The position numbers and the translations under genes were made by a program. 5,952 nt of DNA from an uncultured bacterium (lineage in GTDB: Bacteria; Bacteroidota; Bacteroidia; Chitinophagales; CAIOSU01): NCBI GenBank assembly GCA_903861055.1, contig CAIOSU010000068.1, positions 1 through 5,952 of the forward strand, read 5' to 3'. The notes under the pieces were generated by a model, which saw only the letters and a list, made by a program, of their open reading frames with translations, ran no database searches and was not told the origin of the DNA. Below, piece by piece: positions 1 to 5,952 of the stretch; position 1 is the first letter of the stretch; each line of letters opens with the position of its first letter.

Positions 1-873
1 GTGCGTGCCGAGGCACTGGTGGCAACCGATGTAAACCTGGTGGACGCATATGGCATCGCCGATATGCCGGAGTGCTTCAAGCCCAGCCCCGATTGGGCGG
101 GGGCAGGGGCACCGGCGGGCTTCGTGGCATCGTTGCAGAACGGCGACGAGACGCTGGGCTATACCCGCTTTGATGCCCTGCCCTACACCAAGGGCTGGTA
201 CGCCAAGAGCAGCAGCGCGAGGTTCGACTTCCATACCGATCCGTTTACCGCCAGGGGGCTGGCGCAGGAGATGAAGGACCCATTTGATGCCACCAGCACC
301 GTAAGCTACGACGGGTACGGCTTTTTACCGACCGAGAGCACCGTGATTATTGGCGTGGGCAACGAGCTTACCACGGCTGCCCAATACGACTACCGCACCC
401 TGCAGGCCAACCTGATAACGGACCCGAACGGTAATAGGGCAGCGTTTGCCTTTACCCCGCTGGGCCTGTTGCACAAAAGCGCCATAATGGGCAAGGTAAC
501 GGAAAGCAAGGGCGATACCCTTGCACACCCTAGCGTGTGGATGGAGTGCGACTTCTTTGCTTGGAAGGACCGCAGGCAGCCCGTATGGGTGCGCACCTAC
601 CAGCGCTTATACCACTGGCACGACAACATCAACGACGAGACCATACAGGCCGCAGAGTACAGCGACGGCTTCGGCAGGTTGTTGCAGACGCGGGTACTGG
701 CCGAGGATATTATCTTTGGCGATGCCACCTTTGGCAGCAGCGGACTGCCCGCCGACCCAACCGACCCAAATGCCTCAGCAGTGGGCATACAACGTGCGGC
801 CAATAGCCCCCTGAACGTGCGCGTAAGCGGTTGGACGGTGTACGACAACAAGGGGCGGCCAGTGGAGCAGTAA
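1..873 (+). CDS. TcB/SpvB-like toxin-complex (Rhs-related) protein, 5'-partial and C-terminally truncated
   Basis: The reading frame is open from the first base, so the GTG at 1 is probably an internal Val codon and the true start lies outside the window. The 290 visible residues resemble the middle region of TcB/SpvB-type insecticidal toxin complex proteins (the TcdB middle C-terminal domain). Landmarks are YDYR at 129-132, DPNGNR at 141-146, a following LGLLHKSAIMGK segment, YSDGFGR at 220-226 and GWTVYDNKGRPVEQ at 277-290. In this family TcB and TcC form a cocoon that holds a toxic C-terminal tip. Full-length members are normally well over 1000 residues and continue after this point into Rhs/YD repeats. 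Here TAA at 871-873 ends the frame exactly where Y-E-P-F-F-S is expected, and the next five codons still read EPFFS. No Rhs repeats or toxin tip follow. The gene is therefore probably a decayed or displaced remnant, although a short expressed protein cannot be excluded. Its G+C (about 60% in the lines counted) is much higher than downstream. The family call is recalled from sequence motifs, not from a search. Confidence 0.72.
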   Translation: MRAEALVATDVNLVDAYGIADMPECFKPSPDWAGAGAPAGFVASLQNGDETLGYTRFDALPYTKGWYAKSSSARFDFHTDPFTARGLAQEMKDPFDATSTVSYDGYGFLPTESTVIIGVGNELTTAAQYDYRTLQANLITDPNGNRAAFAFTPLGLLHKSAIMGKVTESKGDTLAHPSVWMECDFFAWKDRRQPVWVRTYQRLYHWHDNINDETIQAAEYSDGFGRLLQTRVLAEDIIFGDATFGSSGLPADPTDPNASAVGIQRAANSPLNVRVSGWTVYDNKGRPVEQ

Positions 874-886
874 GAACCGTTCTTTT

Positions 887-920
887 CCTGCTTCGACTGC
901 GAAGCAGGTTTTTTTGTTTT
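887..920 (+). terminator. Intrinsic (Rho-independent) terminator after the toxin-like fragment
   Basis: A perfect 9-bp stem, CCTGCTTCG (887-895) with CGAAGCAGG (900-908), encloses the 4-nt loop ACTG. It is followed at once by seven T, one G and four T (909-920). This is a textbook plus-strand terminator. It lies 13 bases after the TAA at 871-873 and separates the toxin-like gene from the secreted-protein genes. The T tract is only on the plus-strand 3' side, so it is probably one-directional. Confidence 0.88.
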
Positions 921-992
921 AAAATAATTCGAACCCAAAAAGATGGGTTGAGCGATCATTAGCTCGCCATCAAAATCAAAAAAACAGACAAC

Positions 993-1000
993 TATTTTTG
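993..1000 (+). promoter_or_regulatory. Possible Bacteroidota -7 promoter element (TAnnTTTG)
   Basis: TATTTTTG at 993-1000 fits the TAnnTTTG consensus of the Bacteroidota primary sigma factor. It is the only match I found between the terminator and the ATG at 1157. It would give a 5' leader of roughly 150 nt. The usual upstream TTG/TTTG element about 19-20 bases before it is not visible (the region near 970-977 is A-rich), so only half of the promoter is supported. The region is AT-rich, so a chance match is possible. Confidence 0.3.
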
Positions 1001-1078
1001 CAATCTACATAGGGCATTTTCACTATTATTGCTCCATGCAAGTAGCACATGCTGACTTTTTAATTGAGATATTTATAG

Positions 1079-1126
1079 AAGCGCAAAATTGTCTGATTTA
1101 TGACAATGACTTAACACAAAGCGCTT
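1079..1126. promoter_or_regulatory. Nested inverted repeats in the leader of the large secreted-protein gene
   Basis: The outer arms are AAGCGC (1079-1084) and GCGCTT (1121-1126). The inner arms are ATTGTC (1088-1093) and GACAAT (1102-1107), with an 8-nt spacer. All arms are perfect. The right outer arm is also part of the 8-base palindrome AAGCGCTT (1119-1126), so AAGCGC occurs twice as a direct repeat 40 bases apart. The block ends 30 bases before the ATG at 1157. It could be an mRNA leader hairpin with an asymmetric internal loop, or a protein-binding operator. Each arm is short and no function is shown. Confidence 0.3.
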
Positions 1127-1156
1127 GGGTTTTGATAATTGAGAACGTAAATAAGT

Positions 1157-4100
1157 ATGACCGCTAGCAATTTACTTTTTTTAGTCAAAATGGCATGTAC
1201 AATGCTGTTTGTATTCTGTTGTTGTAGTGTTAGCGCACAAGTTAAGCTAAACGAAGTTCAGGTGCGCCCAGGGGGTGACCAAGGATTAATAGTATTCAAC
1301 GGTAACTCAGGCAACGAATACATCGAACTTTACAATCCTTCATGCAGCCCGGTAAATGTATCGGGCTTTTTTATTGGTTGCAGGCAAGAGTTTGCAGGCA
1401 CTACCTCAGGTGGGGCATTTCGTATCCCTAGCGTTCCAGCTGCCACTATTGCTCCAGGTGGTCATTTGGTATTAGGCACTGCCACTTCCTCTGCCGATGC
1501 TAATAGTATCGACATCAAATTGCCCGATTATACATCTAACTATTGCTTCAATAATGCTGCATACAATTTTATTCTTGCCAATGCTGACGGTTGGGTAGCA
1601 CTTTATAATGCGCAAGGTACACCTATTGATGCGGTATACTGGAGCAGCACAGCAGGCAATATTTCGCGAGCAGCTGATTTTGGTGGAGTACCTTGTGTGC
1701 CTGCTGGTAGCCCAGGTGGAGTAACATTGGAAAGTGCTCAACAAATAAACGCTTCTTTCCCAGGTGTTTTAAGTTATGGTGGGGTTAATCCTTCGGTTGG
1801 TTTAACATTTAGCCGCATACCCGATGGTGGGACTTGGCAAGGAGCTGTTACTCCTTCGGTAAATGATTTAACCGTAGGCAATTGCAATGGTGGAACTTGT
1901 GTTACTGTCGGTACTATTTCTTTCACTGCAACCAAAAGTAATCCTACTTGCACCAATGCCAATGGAACAATTAACATTAGCGTTACTTCAACAGGAACGG
2001 CTACTTATGCTTGGAGCGCAAATGCTGCTACTGGAAACAGTGCATCGGCAACAGGTTTGTCCGCTGGTACTTATAGTGTTACCGTTACTCAAAACGGTTG
2101 CACCAAAGACACCAGTATTGCTCTAACTGCGGCAAGCACCATTTCTCTCACCCTAACTAATGCCGTAAACCCAACTTGTGCTGGAAACGATGGTTCCATA
2201 ACGGCCAACCTAAGCGGTGGAACAGCGCCTTATACAGTTACCATTGATACAGGAGGAACGCCTTTTACGATAAATGTACCCTTTGCTGCATCGCAAAGCC
2301 TAACTGGTCTTTATGCTGGAACTGTATTAGCCAGCGTGGTAGATGCCTCAGGTTGCCAAGCAAGTACTTCAGCAACTTTATCAGCAGCAACCAATTGTTG
2401 TCCTTACGTTATTAATGCTGGTGTAACCCAACCAACCTGTGGTAGTGCCAATGGCAGTATTGCAATAACCTTGACCAATGGTTCAGGTGCTTACACTTAC
2501 GCTTGGAGTGCCAATGCATCAACTGGTAATGTAGCCAATGCCATCAACTTGGCCGCAGGAACCTATAGTGTAACGGTAACCCAAGGTACCTGCACAAAGG
2601 ATACTACTATCACTATCAATTCTAGTAGCAGTCTTAATCTTTCATTGAGCAACCCGGTAAACCCTACTTGTGCTGGCAATAATGGATCCATTACGGCTAA
2701 CCTTAGCGGCGGCACAGCGCCATATACGGTTACTATTGATACAGGGGGCACTCCGTTTACGCTTAACATCCCAATTGCTATAACCCAGGCTATTAGCAAT
2801 CTTCCAGCAGGCACTGTTAGCGTAAGTGTAGTTGACGCTGCCGGTTGCCAATCAAATACTTCGGCTACGCTTTCAGCACCTACCAACTGCTGTACCTTTC
2901 AAATCAATGCAACACTTTCGCCAGCTACTTGCGGCAATGCAAATGGAGGAATATCTGTCGTTTCATCCAACGGATCGGGAAATTATTCCTACTCTTGGAG
3001 TGCCAATGCTGCTGCCGGAAACAACGCTAGCGCTTCGAACCTAATAGCCAATGTATATGCTTTAACGGTTACCGACAACGCATACGCTGGATGCTTGATA
3101 GATACCTCTTTCAACTTAACCAATATTGCAGGCCCAACTGTAACTTCGGTTAACAACATTAGTGAAACCTGCGCAGGTACAGCCGATGGAAGCATAACGG
3201 TGAATGCGAGCGGGGGCACTGCACCACTTACTTACACTTGGAGTACGAATGCGAACACAGGCAACTCGCCTACCGCAAACGCTTTAATTGCGGGCACCTA
3301 TAACTTCACCGTTACCGATGGCAACAATTGCTCAGCAACCAGCAGTGTAACCGTTACAGCTGGTGTATGTTGCAATTTGCAAACTAACGCTACTGCAACC
3401 ACAACCAAATGCGGACTGGATAATGGAAGCGTAACCGTAAACGTATTGAGCGGTGGCTTGGCTCCATATCAATATTCAATTAATGGTGCTATCGCTCAAA
3501 CATCAAACCAGTTTGATAGTTTAGCAGCTGCTAGTTATTCTATTGTAACCACCGATGCAAATGGTTGCACAAGCACCGCTACAGTTGCAGTGCCAAACAG
3601 CACTAATAGCGTTTCGGTGAGTGTTACAGCTACAGATATTACTTGTAACGGGTTGGCCAATGGCAGCGCTGCTGCAACTGCCGCTGGTGGAAACGGTGTT
3701 TTATCGTATTTGTGGAGCAATGCTGCTACCATCACAAGCATTCAATCGCTTGTTGCCGGAACGTATACTGTAACCGTTACTGATGCAGATGGCTGTGCTG
3801 CTTCTGCTTCGGGTGTAGTAGTTGAACCGGCTGAGCTCACAATTTCGCTAGGCAATAATGTAACTGTCTGCAGTGGCGAAACAGCTTCGCTTGTTGCACC
3901 AACAGGCTTCGCAACTTATACTTGGAGCACAGGGGATACCACGGCAAGTATTCCGCAAGTACCTGTAGGAAATTATTCAATCACGGCTACCAATACTGAT
4001 GGTTGCACTGCAACCAGCTCCATTGTAGTGGAGGCATCAAATACCACTGTAGATTTAGGCCCTGATCAAGATGTATTTGAAGGCGAAAGTGTTACACTAG

Positions 4101-4555
4101 AGCCAGTTGTTTCTGGAAACGCTGAAGGGGTATATACATGGCTTCCACCAACAACTTTGAGCTGCACGGTTTGCACAAACCCAGTAGCTACTCCTACTGA
4201 TACCACAATCTATTATTTGAGTTATATTGATGAAAATGGTTGCCTTTTTAACGATAGTATTACCCTAAATTTATTGCCCGAAGGCAAAGTGTTTTTTCCA
4301 ACTGTGTTTAGCCCAAATGGCGATGGGCGCAACGATGTTTTTAGTGCAATTGGCACAGGTGCAAAGGTGTATCACTTAGAAATATTTAACCGTTGGGGCG
4401 AACGGGTTTATCAAACTAGGGATTTTAGCTCAGGGTGGGATGGAACATATAAAGGGGTAAAGGCCGCACCTGATGTTTACGTGTATGTGGCTTCCGTGAT
4501 TTATACCAATCTAAAAGTGGAGAATTTTAAAGGAAGTGTGACGATAATAAAATAA
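1157..4555 (+). CDS. Large secreted repeat protein: lamin-tail domain, SprB-like repeats, T9SS type B sorting domain
   Basis: This is a complete 1132-residue protein. ATG 1157 is the first start in frame, because TAA lies at 1148-1150; Met12 (1190) is a weaker alternative since it would drop the only basic residue, Lys11. The signal peptide is residues 1-27 (hydrophobic core, then SVSA before Gln28). Residues 29 to about 243 resemble a lamin-tail domain: LNEV near the start, NEYIELYNPS at 53-62, VNVSGFFIG at 66-74, IAPGGHLVLG at 98-107, and an ending with FSRIPDGGTW and TPSVND. About nine SprB-like repeats follow (257-960), each with TC-x-G/x-NG at the front, AGTYSVTVT-like strands and a late GC. 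Residues 964-1040 look PKD/Ig-like. The C-terminus (1046-1132) is a type B T9SS sorting domain. The protein is thus expected to cross the inner membrane by Sec and the outer membrane by T9SS, then be released or anchored at the surface. A binding or adhesive role is inferred; no catalytic motif was seen. The next gene starts 9 bases downstream. Confidence 0.93.
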   Translation: MTASNLLFLVKMACTMLFVFCCCSVSAQVKLNEVQVRPGGDQGLIVFNGNSGNEYIELYNPSCSPVNVSGFFIGCRQEFAGTTSGGAFRIPSVPAATIAPGGHLVLGTATSSADANSIDIKLPDYTSNYCFNNAAYNFILANADGWVALYNAQGTPIDAVYWSSTAGNISRAADFGGVPCVPAGSPGGVTLESAQQINASFPGVLSYGGVNPSVGLTFSRIPDGGTWQGAVTPSVNDLTVGNCNGGTCVTVGTISFTATKSNPTCTNANGTINISVTSTGTATYAWSANAATGNSASATGLSAGTYSVTVTQNGCTKDTSIALTAASTISLTLTNAVNPTCAGNDGSITANLSGGTAPYTVTIDTGGTPFTINVPFAASQSLTGLYAGTVLASVVDASGCQASTSATLSAATNCCPYVINAGVTQPTCGSANGSIAITLTNGSGAYTYAWSANASTGNVANAINLAAGTYSVTVTQGTCTKDTTITINSSSSLNLSLSNPVNPTCAGNNGSITANLSGGTAPYTVTIDTGGTPFTLNIPIAITQAISNLPAGTVSVSVVDAAGCQSNTSATLSAPTNCCTFQINATLSPATCGNANGGISVVSSNGSGNYSYSWSANAAAGNNASASNLIANVYALTVTDNAYAGCLIDTSFNLTNIAGPTVTSVNNISETCAGTADGSITVNASGGTAPLTYTWSTNANTGNSPTANALIAGTYNFTVTDGNNCSATSSVTVTAGVCCNLQTNATATTTKCGLDNGSVTVNVLSGGLAPYQYSINGAIAQTSNQFDSLAAASYSIVTTDANGCTSTATVAVPNSTNSVSVSVTATDITCNGLANGSAAATAAGGNGVLSYLWSNAATITSIQSLVAGTYTVTVTDADGCAASASGVVVEPAELTISLGNNVTVCSGETASLVAPTGFATYTWSTGDTTASIPQVPVGNYSITATNTDGCTATSSIVVEASNTTVDLGPDQDVFEGESVTLEPVVSGNAEGVYTWLPPTTLSCTVCTNPVATPTDTTIYYLSYIDENGCLFNDSITLNLLPEGKVFFPTVFSPNGDGRNDVFSAIGTGAKVYHLEIFNRWGERVYQTRDFSSGWDGTYKGVKAAPDVYVYVASVIYTNLKVENFKGSVTIIK
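1346..1372 (+). other. Terminator-like hairpin inside the coding region
   Basis: AGCCCGGTA (1346-1354) pairs with TATCGGGCT (1359-1367), giving 9 bp with one G-T wobble and a 4-nt loop. The T at 1367 and five further T (1368-1372) follow. The codons are Ser64 to Phe72 of the large secreted protein, within the lamin-tail domain. The shape matches an intrinsic terminator about 190 bases into the gene. It could cause premature termination or pausing, or be a chance result of the codons used; no experiment is implied by the sequence. Confidence 0.4.
1910..3826 (+). repeat. Higher-order SprB-like repeat array, four units of about 164 residues
   Basis: Each unit has an A-type repeat followed by a B-type repeat. 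Unit 1 is residues 252-415 (1910-2401), unit 2 is 416-579 (2402-2893), unit 3 is 580-739 (2894-3373), and unit 4 is about 740-890 (3374-3826) and more divergent. The A-type Trp recurs at 286, 450 and 614, exactly 164 residues (492 nt) apart. The B-type NPTCAGN motif recurs at 338 and 502, and as ETCAGT at 670 in unit 3. A Cys-Cys pair closes units 1-3 at 414-415, 578-579 and 738-739. The similarity is strongest between units 1 and 2 and fades toward the C-terminus. Unit limits are by eye and may shift by a few residues. Confidence 0.85.
4292..4552 (+). other. T9SS type B (CHU_C, gliding-motility-associated) C-terminal sorting domain
   Basis: Residues 1046-1132 of the large secreted protein carry the family signature in order: FFPTVFSPNGDGRNDVF at 1046-1062, EIFNRWGERVY at 1075-1085, GWDGTYKG at 1093-1100, the VYVYVASV strand, and the terminal KGSVTIIK. 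This fits the domain family described as gliding motility-associated C-terminal (TIGR04131/PF13585), which directs cargo to the type IX secretion system. Type B cargo is often linked to a PorP/SprF-like partner gene; none is present in this window. Confidence 0.95.
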
Positions 4556-4564
4556 AATAGCTAC

Positions 4565-5952
4565 ATGAATAAGTTGATTGCAGGTTTGATACTTTTGTTT
4601 ACAATGGCAACCACCATTGTAATGCAGGCCCAAATTCTTTCCGAAAGTTTTGACGCTACACTATTTCCACCAACTGGATGGACTAATACGCGCATAGCTG
4701 GAGCCGCTAGTCCAGGCACTTGGTTAAGGATAACCGCTGGAACTAACCCAACATGCACACCTCACTCCGGTGCCGGAATGGCATATTATAACTCGTTCAG
4801 CTGGAGTGGGGGAAATGCCAGTGACCTAGCAACTCCGGCCCTTGATTTTTCGTCGGGTAGTTTTGCGGTATCCTTTTGGATGTATCGCGATGCTGGCGCT
4901 AATACAAAATTTGATAGTATAGCAGTGTATGTAGATGTGAATACCAGCTCGGCAGGGGGCACTCGTATAGGTCTAGTTAACAGGCTTCAAACGTTAGCTC
5001 CGGTTGAGGCTGCAGCAGGTTGGTATCAATATACTTTCAATATTCCTAGTAATTACAACGGCCCTACCAACCATATCATATTTAAAGCGACTTCCGATTT
5101 TGGCAATAGAATGTTTATTGACGATGTTTCGGTTTATGCACTAGTGCCACCAAACGACTTAACAGGTATTACTGCCAGCAATAGCGATGTATGTCAATCT
5201 TTGGGGGCAACTTTGTATGCCAGTGGGGTAGATGGAACGGTGTATTGGTATGCAGATTCTTGTATTGGAATTGCCTTAGGTACAGGCGATAGTATTGTTG
5301 TAACGCCTTCGCAGGCCACCACTTATTATGCCCGTAATTACAAGAATAACCTGTTTAGCACAAATTGCACTTCGCTGGCTATTACGGTTTATCCTAATTA
5401 TCTAGTTACTTTATCCGATACCATTTGCGCAACAACAAGCTATACTTTGGCCAACGGCACCGTGGTTGACACATCGGGACTTTACCTGGTTACCGTTCCG
5501 TCAATTAATGGTTGTGATAGCACTATTAGCTTGACTTTAACTGTTTTGCCCCAGTTTTCAAGTACTGTCAGCGGTTCCATTTGCTCTGGGCAAACGTATC
5601 AGTTCAATGGTAGCAATTTAGCTCAAGCAGGTACTTATTTTGATACTCTTGTAACTAGCAATGGCTGCGATAGCATTATTACCCTTAACCTGACAGTAGC
5701 AAGTCAAATAACCAGCACGGTGCAACAAACTATTTGTGCCACCGACAGTATTTTGTTTGATGGCGCTTATCTTAACCAAGCAGGTACTTACAACGATACC
5801 TTAACAGCTATTGGTGGTTGCGATAGTATCGTTACCTTGCAGCTTACCATATTGCCCACTTTATTGCAAAGCATTAATGCTCAGATATGTGATGGCGCAG
5901 TATACAATTTCAACGGAACGCAGCTTACCCAAGCAGGTAGTTACAACGACAC
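4565..5952 (+). CDS. Secreted protein with choice-of-anchor-J/MAM-like domain, Ig-like domain and 51-residue repeats (3'-partial)
   Basis: The frame is open from ATG 4565 to the window end, giving 462 residues with no stop, so the C-terminus is missing. Residues 1 to about 22 form a signal peptide (Lys3, hydrophobic core, MQAQ at the end). Residues about 24-191 look like a choice-of-anchor-J/cleaved-adhesin or MAM-like jelly roll: ESFDATLFPPTGW at the start, ATPALDFSSGSFAVSFWMYRD in the middle and RMFIDDVSVY at the end. Residues about 195-277 look like a Bacteroidota Ig-like domain (VYWYAD, then VTPSQATTYYAR). From about 281 there are repeats of 51-52 residues with IC near the front and GCDSI near the back. 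Most such proteins end in a T9SS sorting domain, which would lie beyond the window; this is inference. The gene begins 9 bases after the stop of the preceding secreted-protein gene, with an A-rich upstream context (AAATAG) and no Shine-Dalgarno match, so co-transcription is likely. A cell-surface binding or adhesive role is possible; no protease or hydrolase motif was seen in the visible part. Confidence 0.88.
   Translation, partial: MNKLIAGLILLFTMATTIVMQAQILSESFDATLFPPTGWTNTRIAGAASPGTWLRITAGTNPTCTPHSGAGMAYYNSFSWSGGNASDLATPALDFSSGSFAVSFWMYRDAGANTKFDSIAVYVDVNTSSAGGTRIGLVNRLQTLAPVEAAAGWYQYTFNIPSNYNGPTNHIIFKATSDFGNRMFIDDVSVYALVPPNDLTGITASNSDVCQSLGATLYASGVDGTVYWYADSCIGIALGTGDSIVVTPSQATTYYARNYKNNLFSTNCTSLAITVYPNYLVTLSDTICATTSYTLANGTVVDTSGLYLVTVPSINGCDSTISLTLTVLPQFSSTVSGSICSGQTYQFNGSNLAQAGTYFDTLVTSNGCDSIITLNLTVASQITSTVQQTICATDSILFDGAYLNQAGTYNDTLTAIGGCDSIVTLQLTILPTLLQSINAQICDGAVYNFNGTQLTQAGSYND
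5405..5952 (+). repeat. Tandem 51-residue (153-nt) repeats, continuing past the window
   Basis: Within the second secreted protein the front Cys recurs at residues 288, 340, 391 and 442, and the back Cys of the GCDS motif at 317, 368 and 419. The spacing is 51-52 residues. The consensus core is IC-x-x-x-x-Y-x-FNG-x-x-L-x-QAG-T-Y-x-DTL, then a short linker and GCDSI-x-TL-x-LTV. The first unit is the most divergent (TLANGTVVDTSGLY in place of the FNG core). The last visible unit is cut at the window edge. Short DNA stretches such as CAAGCAGGTA recur in the last three units. Confidence 0.85.

Noticed and set aside
50..814. Plus-strand ORFs of 74, 97 and 89 codons in other frames of the toxin-like gene (50-274, 521-814, 537-806)
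   Set aside because: They overlap the well-supported frame, and their translations are rich in Arg, Pro, Ala and Thr as expected for out-of-frame reading of G+C-rich DNA.
597..959. Minus-strand ORF of 120 codons over the end of the toxin-like gene and the terminator
   Set aside because: It is antisense to a frame with clear TcB-family motifs and crosses the terminator hairpin. Its translation resembles no family I know. Open shadow frames are common in G+C-rich coding sequence.
948..967. Possible weak hairpin GAGC...GCTC after the terminator
   Set aside because: Only 4 bp pair around an 8-nt loop, which is expected by chance.
1472..3741. Several minus-strand and out-of-frame ORFs of 67-107 codons within the large secreted-protein gene
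   Set aside because: The repeated Thr/Ser/Asn/Gly codons of the true gene give repeated open stretches in other frames. None has its own start context or recognisable domain.
1910..3826. CRISPR array or other non-coding tandem repeat
   Set aside because: The repeats are in frame, multiples of three, diverge mainly at synonymous sites and encode SprB-like modules. There are no short identical repeats with unique spacers.
4561..4758. Minus-strand ORF of 65 codons at the start of the second secreted-protein gene
   Set aside because: It is antisense to a frame with a clear signal peptide and jelly-roll motifs that stays open to the window end.
1..5952. Undescribed defence, mobile or RNA-based system
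   Set aside because: I looked for transposase, integrase, reverse transcriptase, nuclease, toxin-antitoxin pairs, tRNA or rRNA segments and found none. The content is a toxin-complex remnant plus two T9SS-type exported repeat proteins.

Overview
This window most likely comes from a member of the Bacteroidota. The evidence is a type IX secretion system (T9SS) type B C-terminal sorting domain on the central protein, SprB-like cysteine-containing repeats, signal peptides ending in A-Q, weak A-rich start contexts and a TAnnTTTG promoter-like element. I cannot name the genus. The base composition is not uniform: sampled lines of the first gene are about 60% G+C, the intergenic region is about one third G+C, and the two downstream genes vary from about 35 to 53%.

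Layout: (1) 1-873 is the 3' part of a gene for a TcB/SpvB-like (insecticidal toxin complex B, Rhs-related) protein. It enters from outside the window and stops in the middle of the usual family architecture. The stop codon sits where family members have the Tyr of a Y-E-P-F-F-S motif, and E-P-F-F-S is still encoded in frame just after it. A strong intrinsic terminator follows (887-920). (2) 921-1156 is AT-rich and intergenic, with a possible promoter element and two nested inverted repeats. (3) 1157-4555 encodes a complete 1132-residue secreted protein: signal peptide, lamin-tail domain, a long array of SprB-like repeats in higher-order units of about 164 residues, one PKD/Ig-like module and a T9SS type B sorting domain. 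(4) Nine bases downstream, 4565 to the window end begins a second secreted protein: signal peptide, choice-of-anchor-J/MAM-like jelly-roll domain, Ig-like domain and then repeats of 51 residues. It runs off the right edge.

Genes 3 and 4 are codirectional, have no terminator between them and are probably co-transcribed. Both look like modular, repeat-rich proteins exported by the Sec system and then by T9SS to the cell surface or medium, probably with adhesive or binding roles; no catalytic domain is visible. The toxin-like fragment is a separate transcription unit, closed by its own terminator. I see no RNA genes, insertion sequences, CRISPR array or defence system. The items most worth checking are the nonsense-truncated toxin fragment, the terminator-like hairpin inside the 5' part of the large secreted-protein gene, and the 492-nt supermodule repeat whose protein sequence is kept while synonymous sites have diverged.
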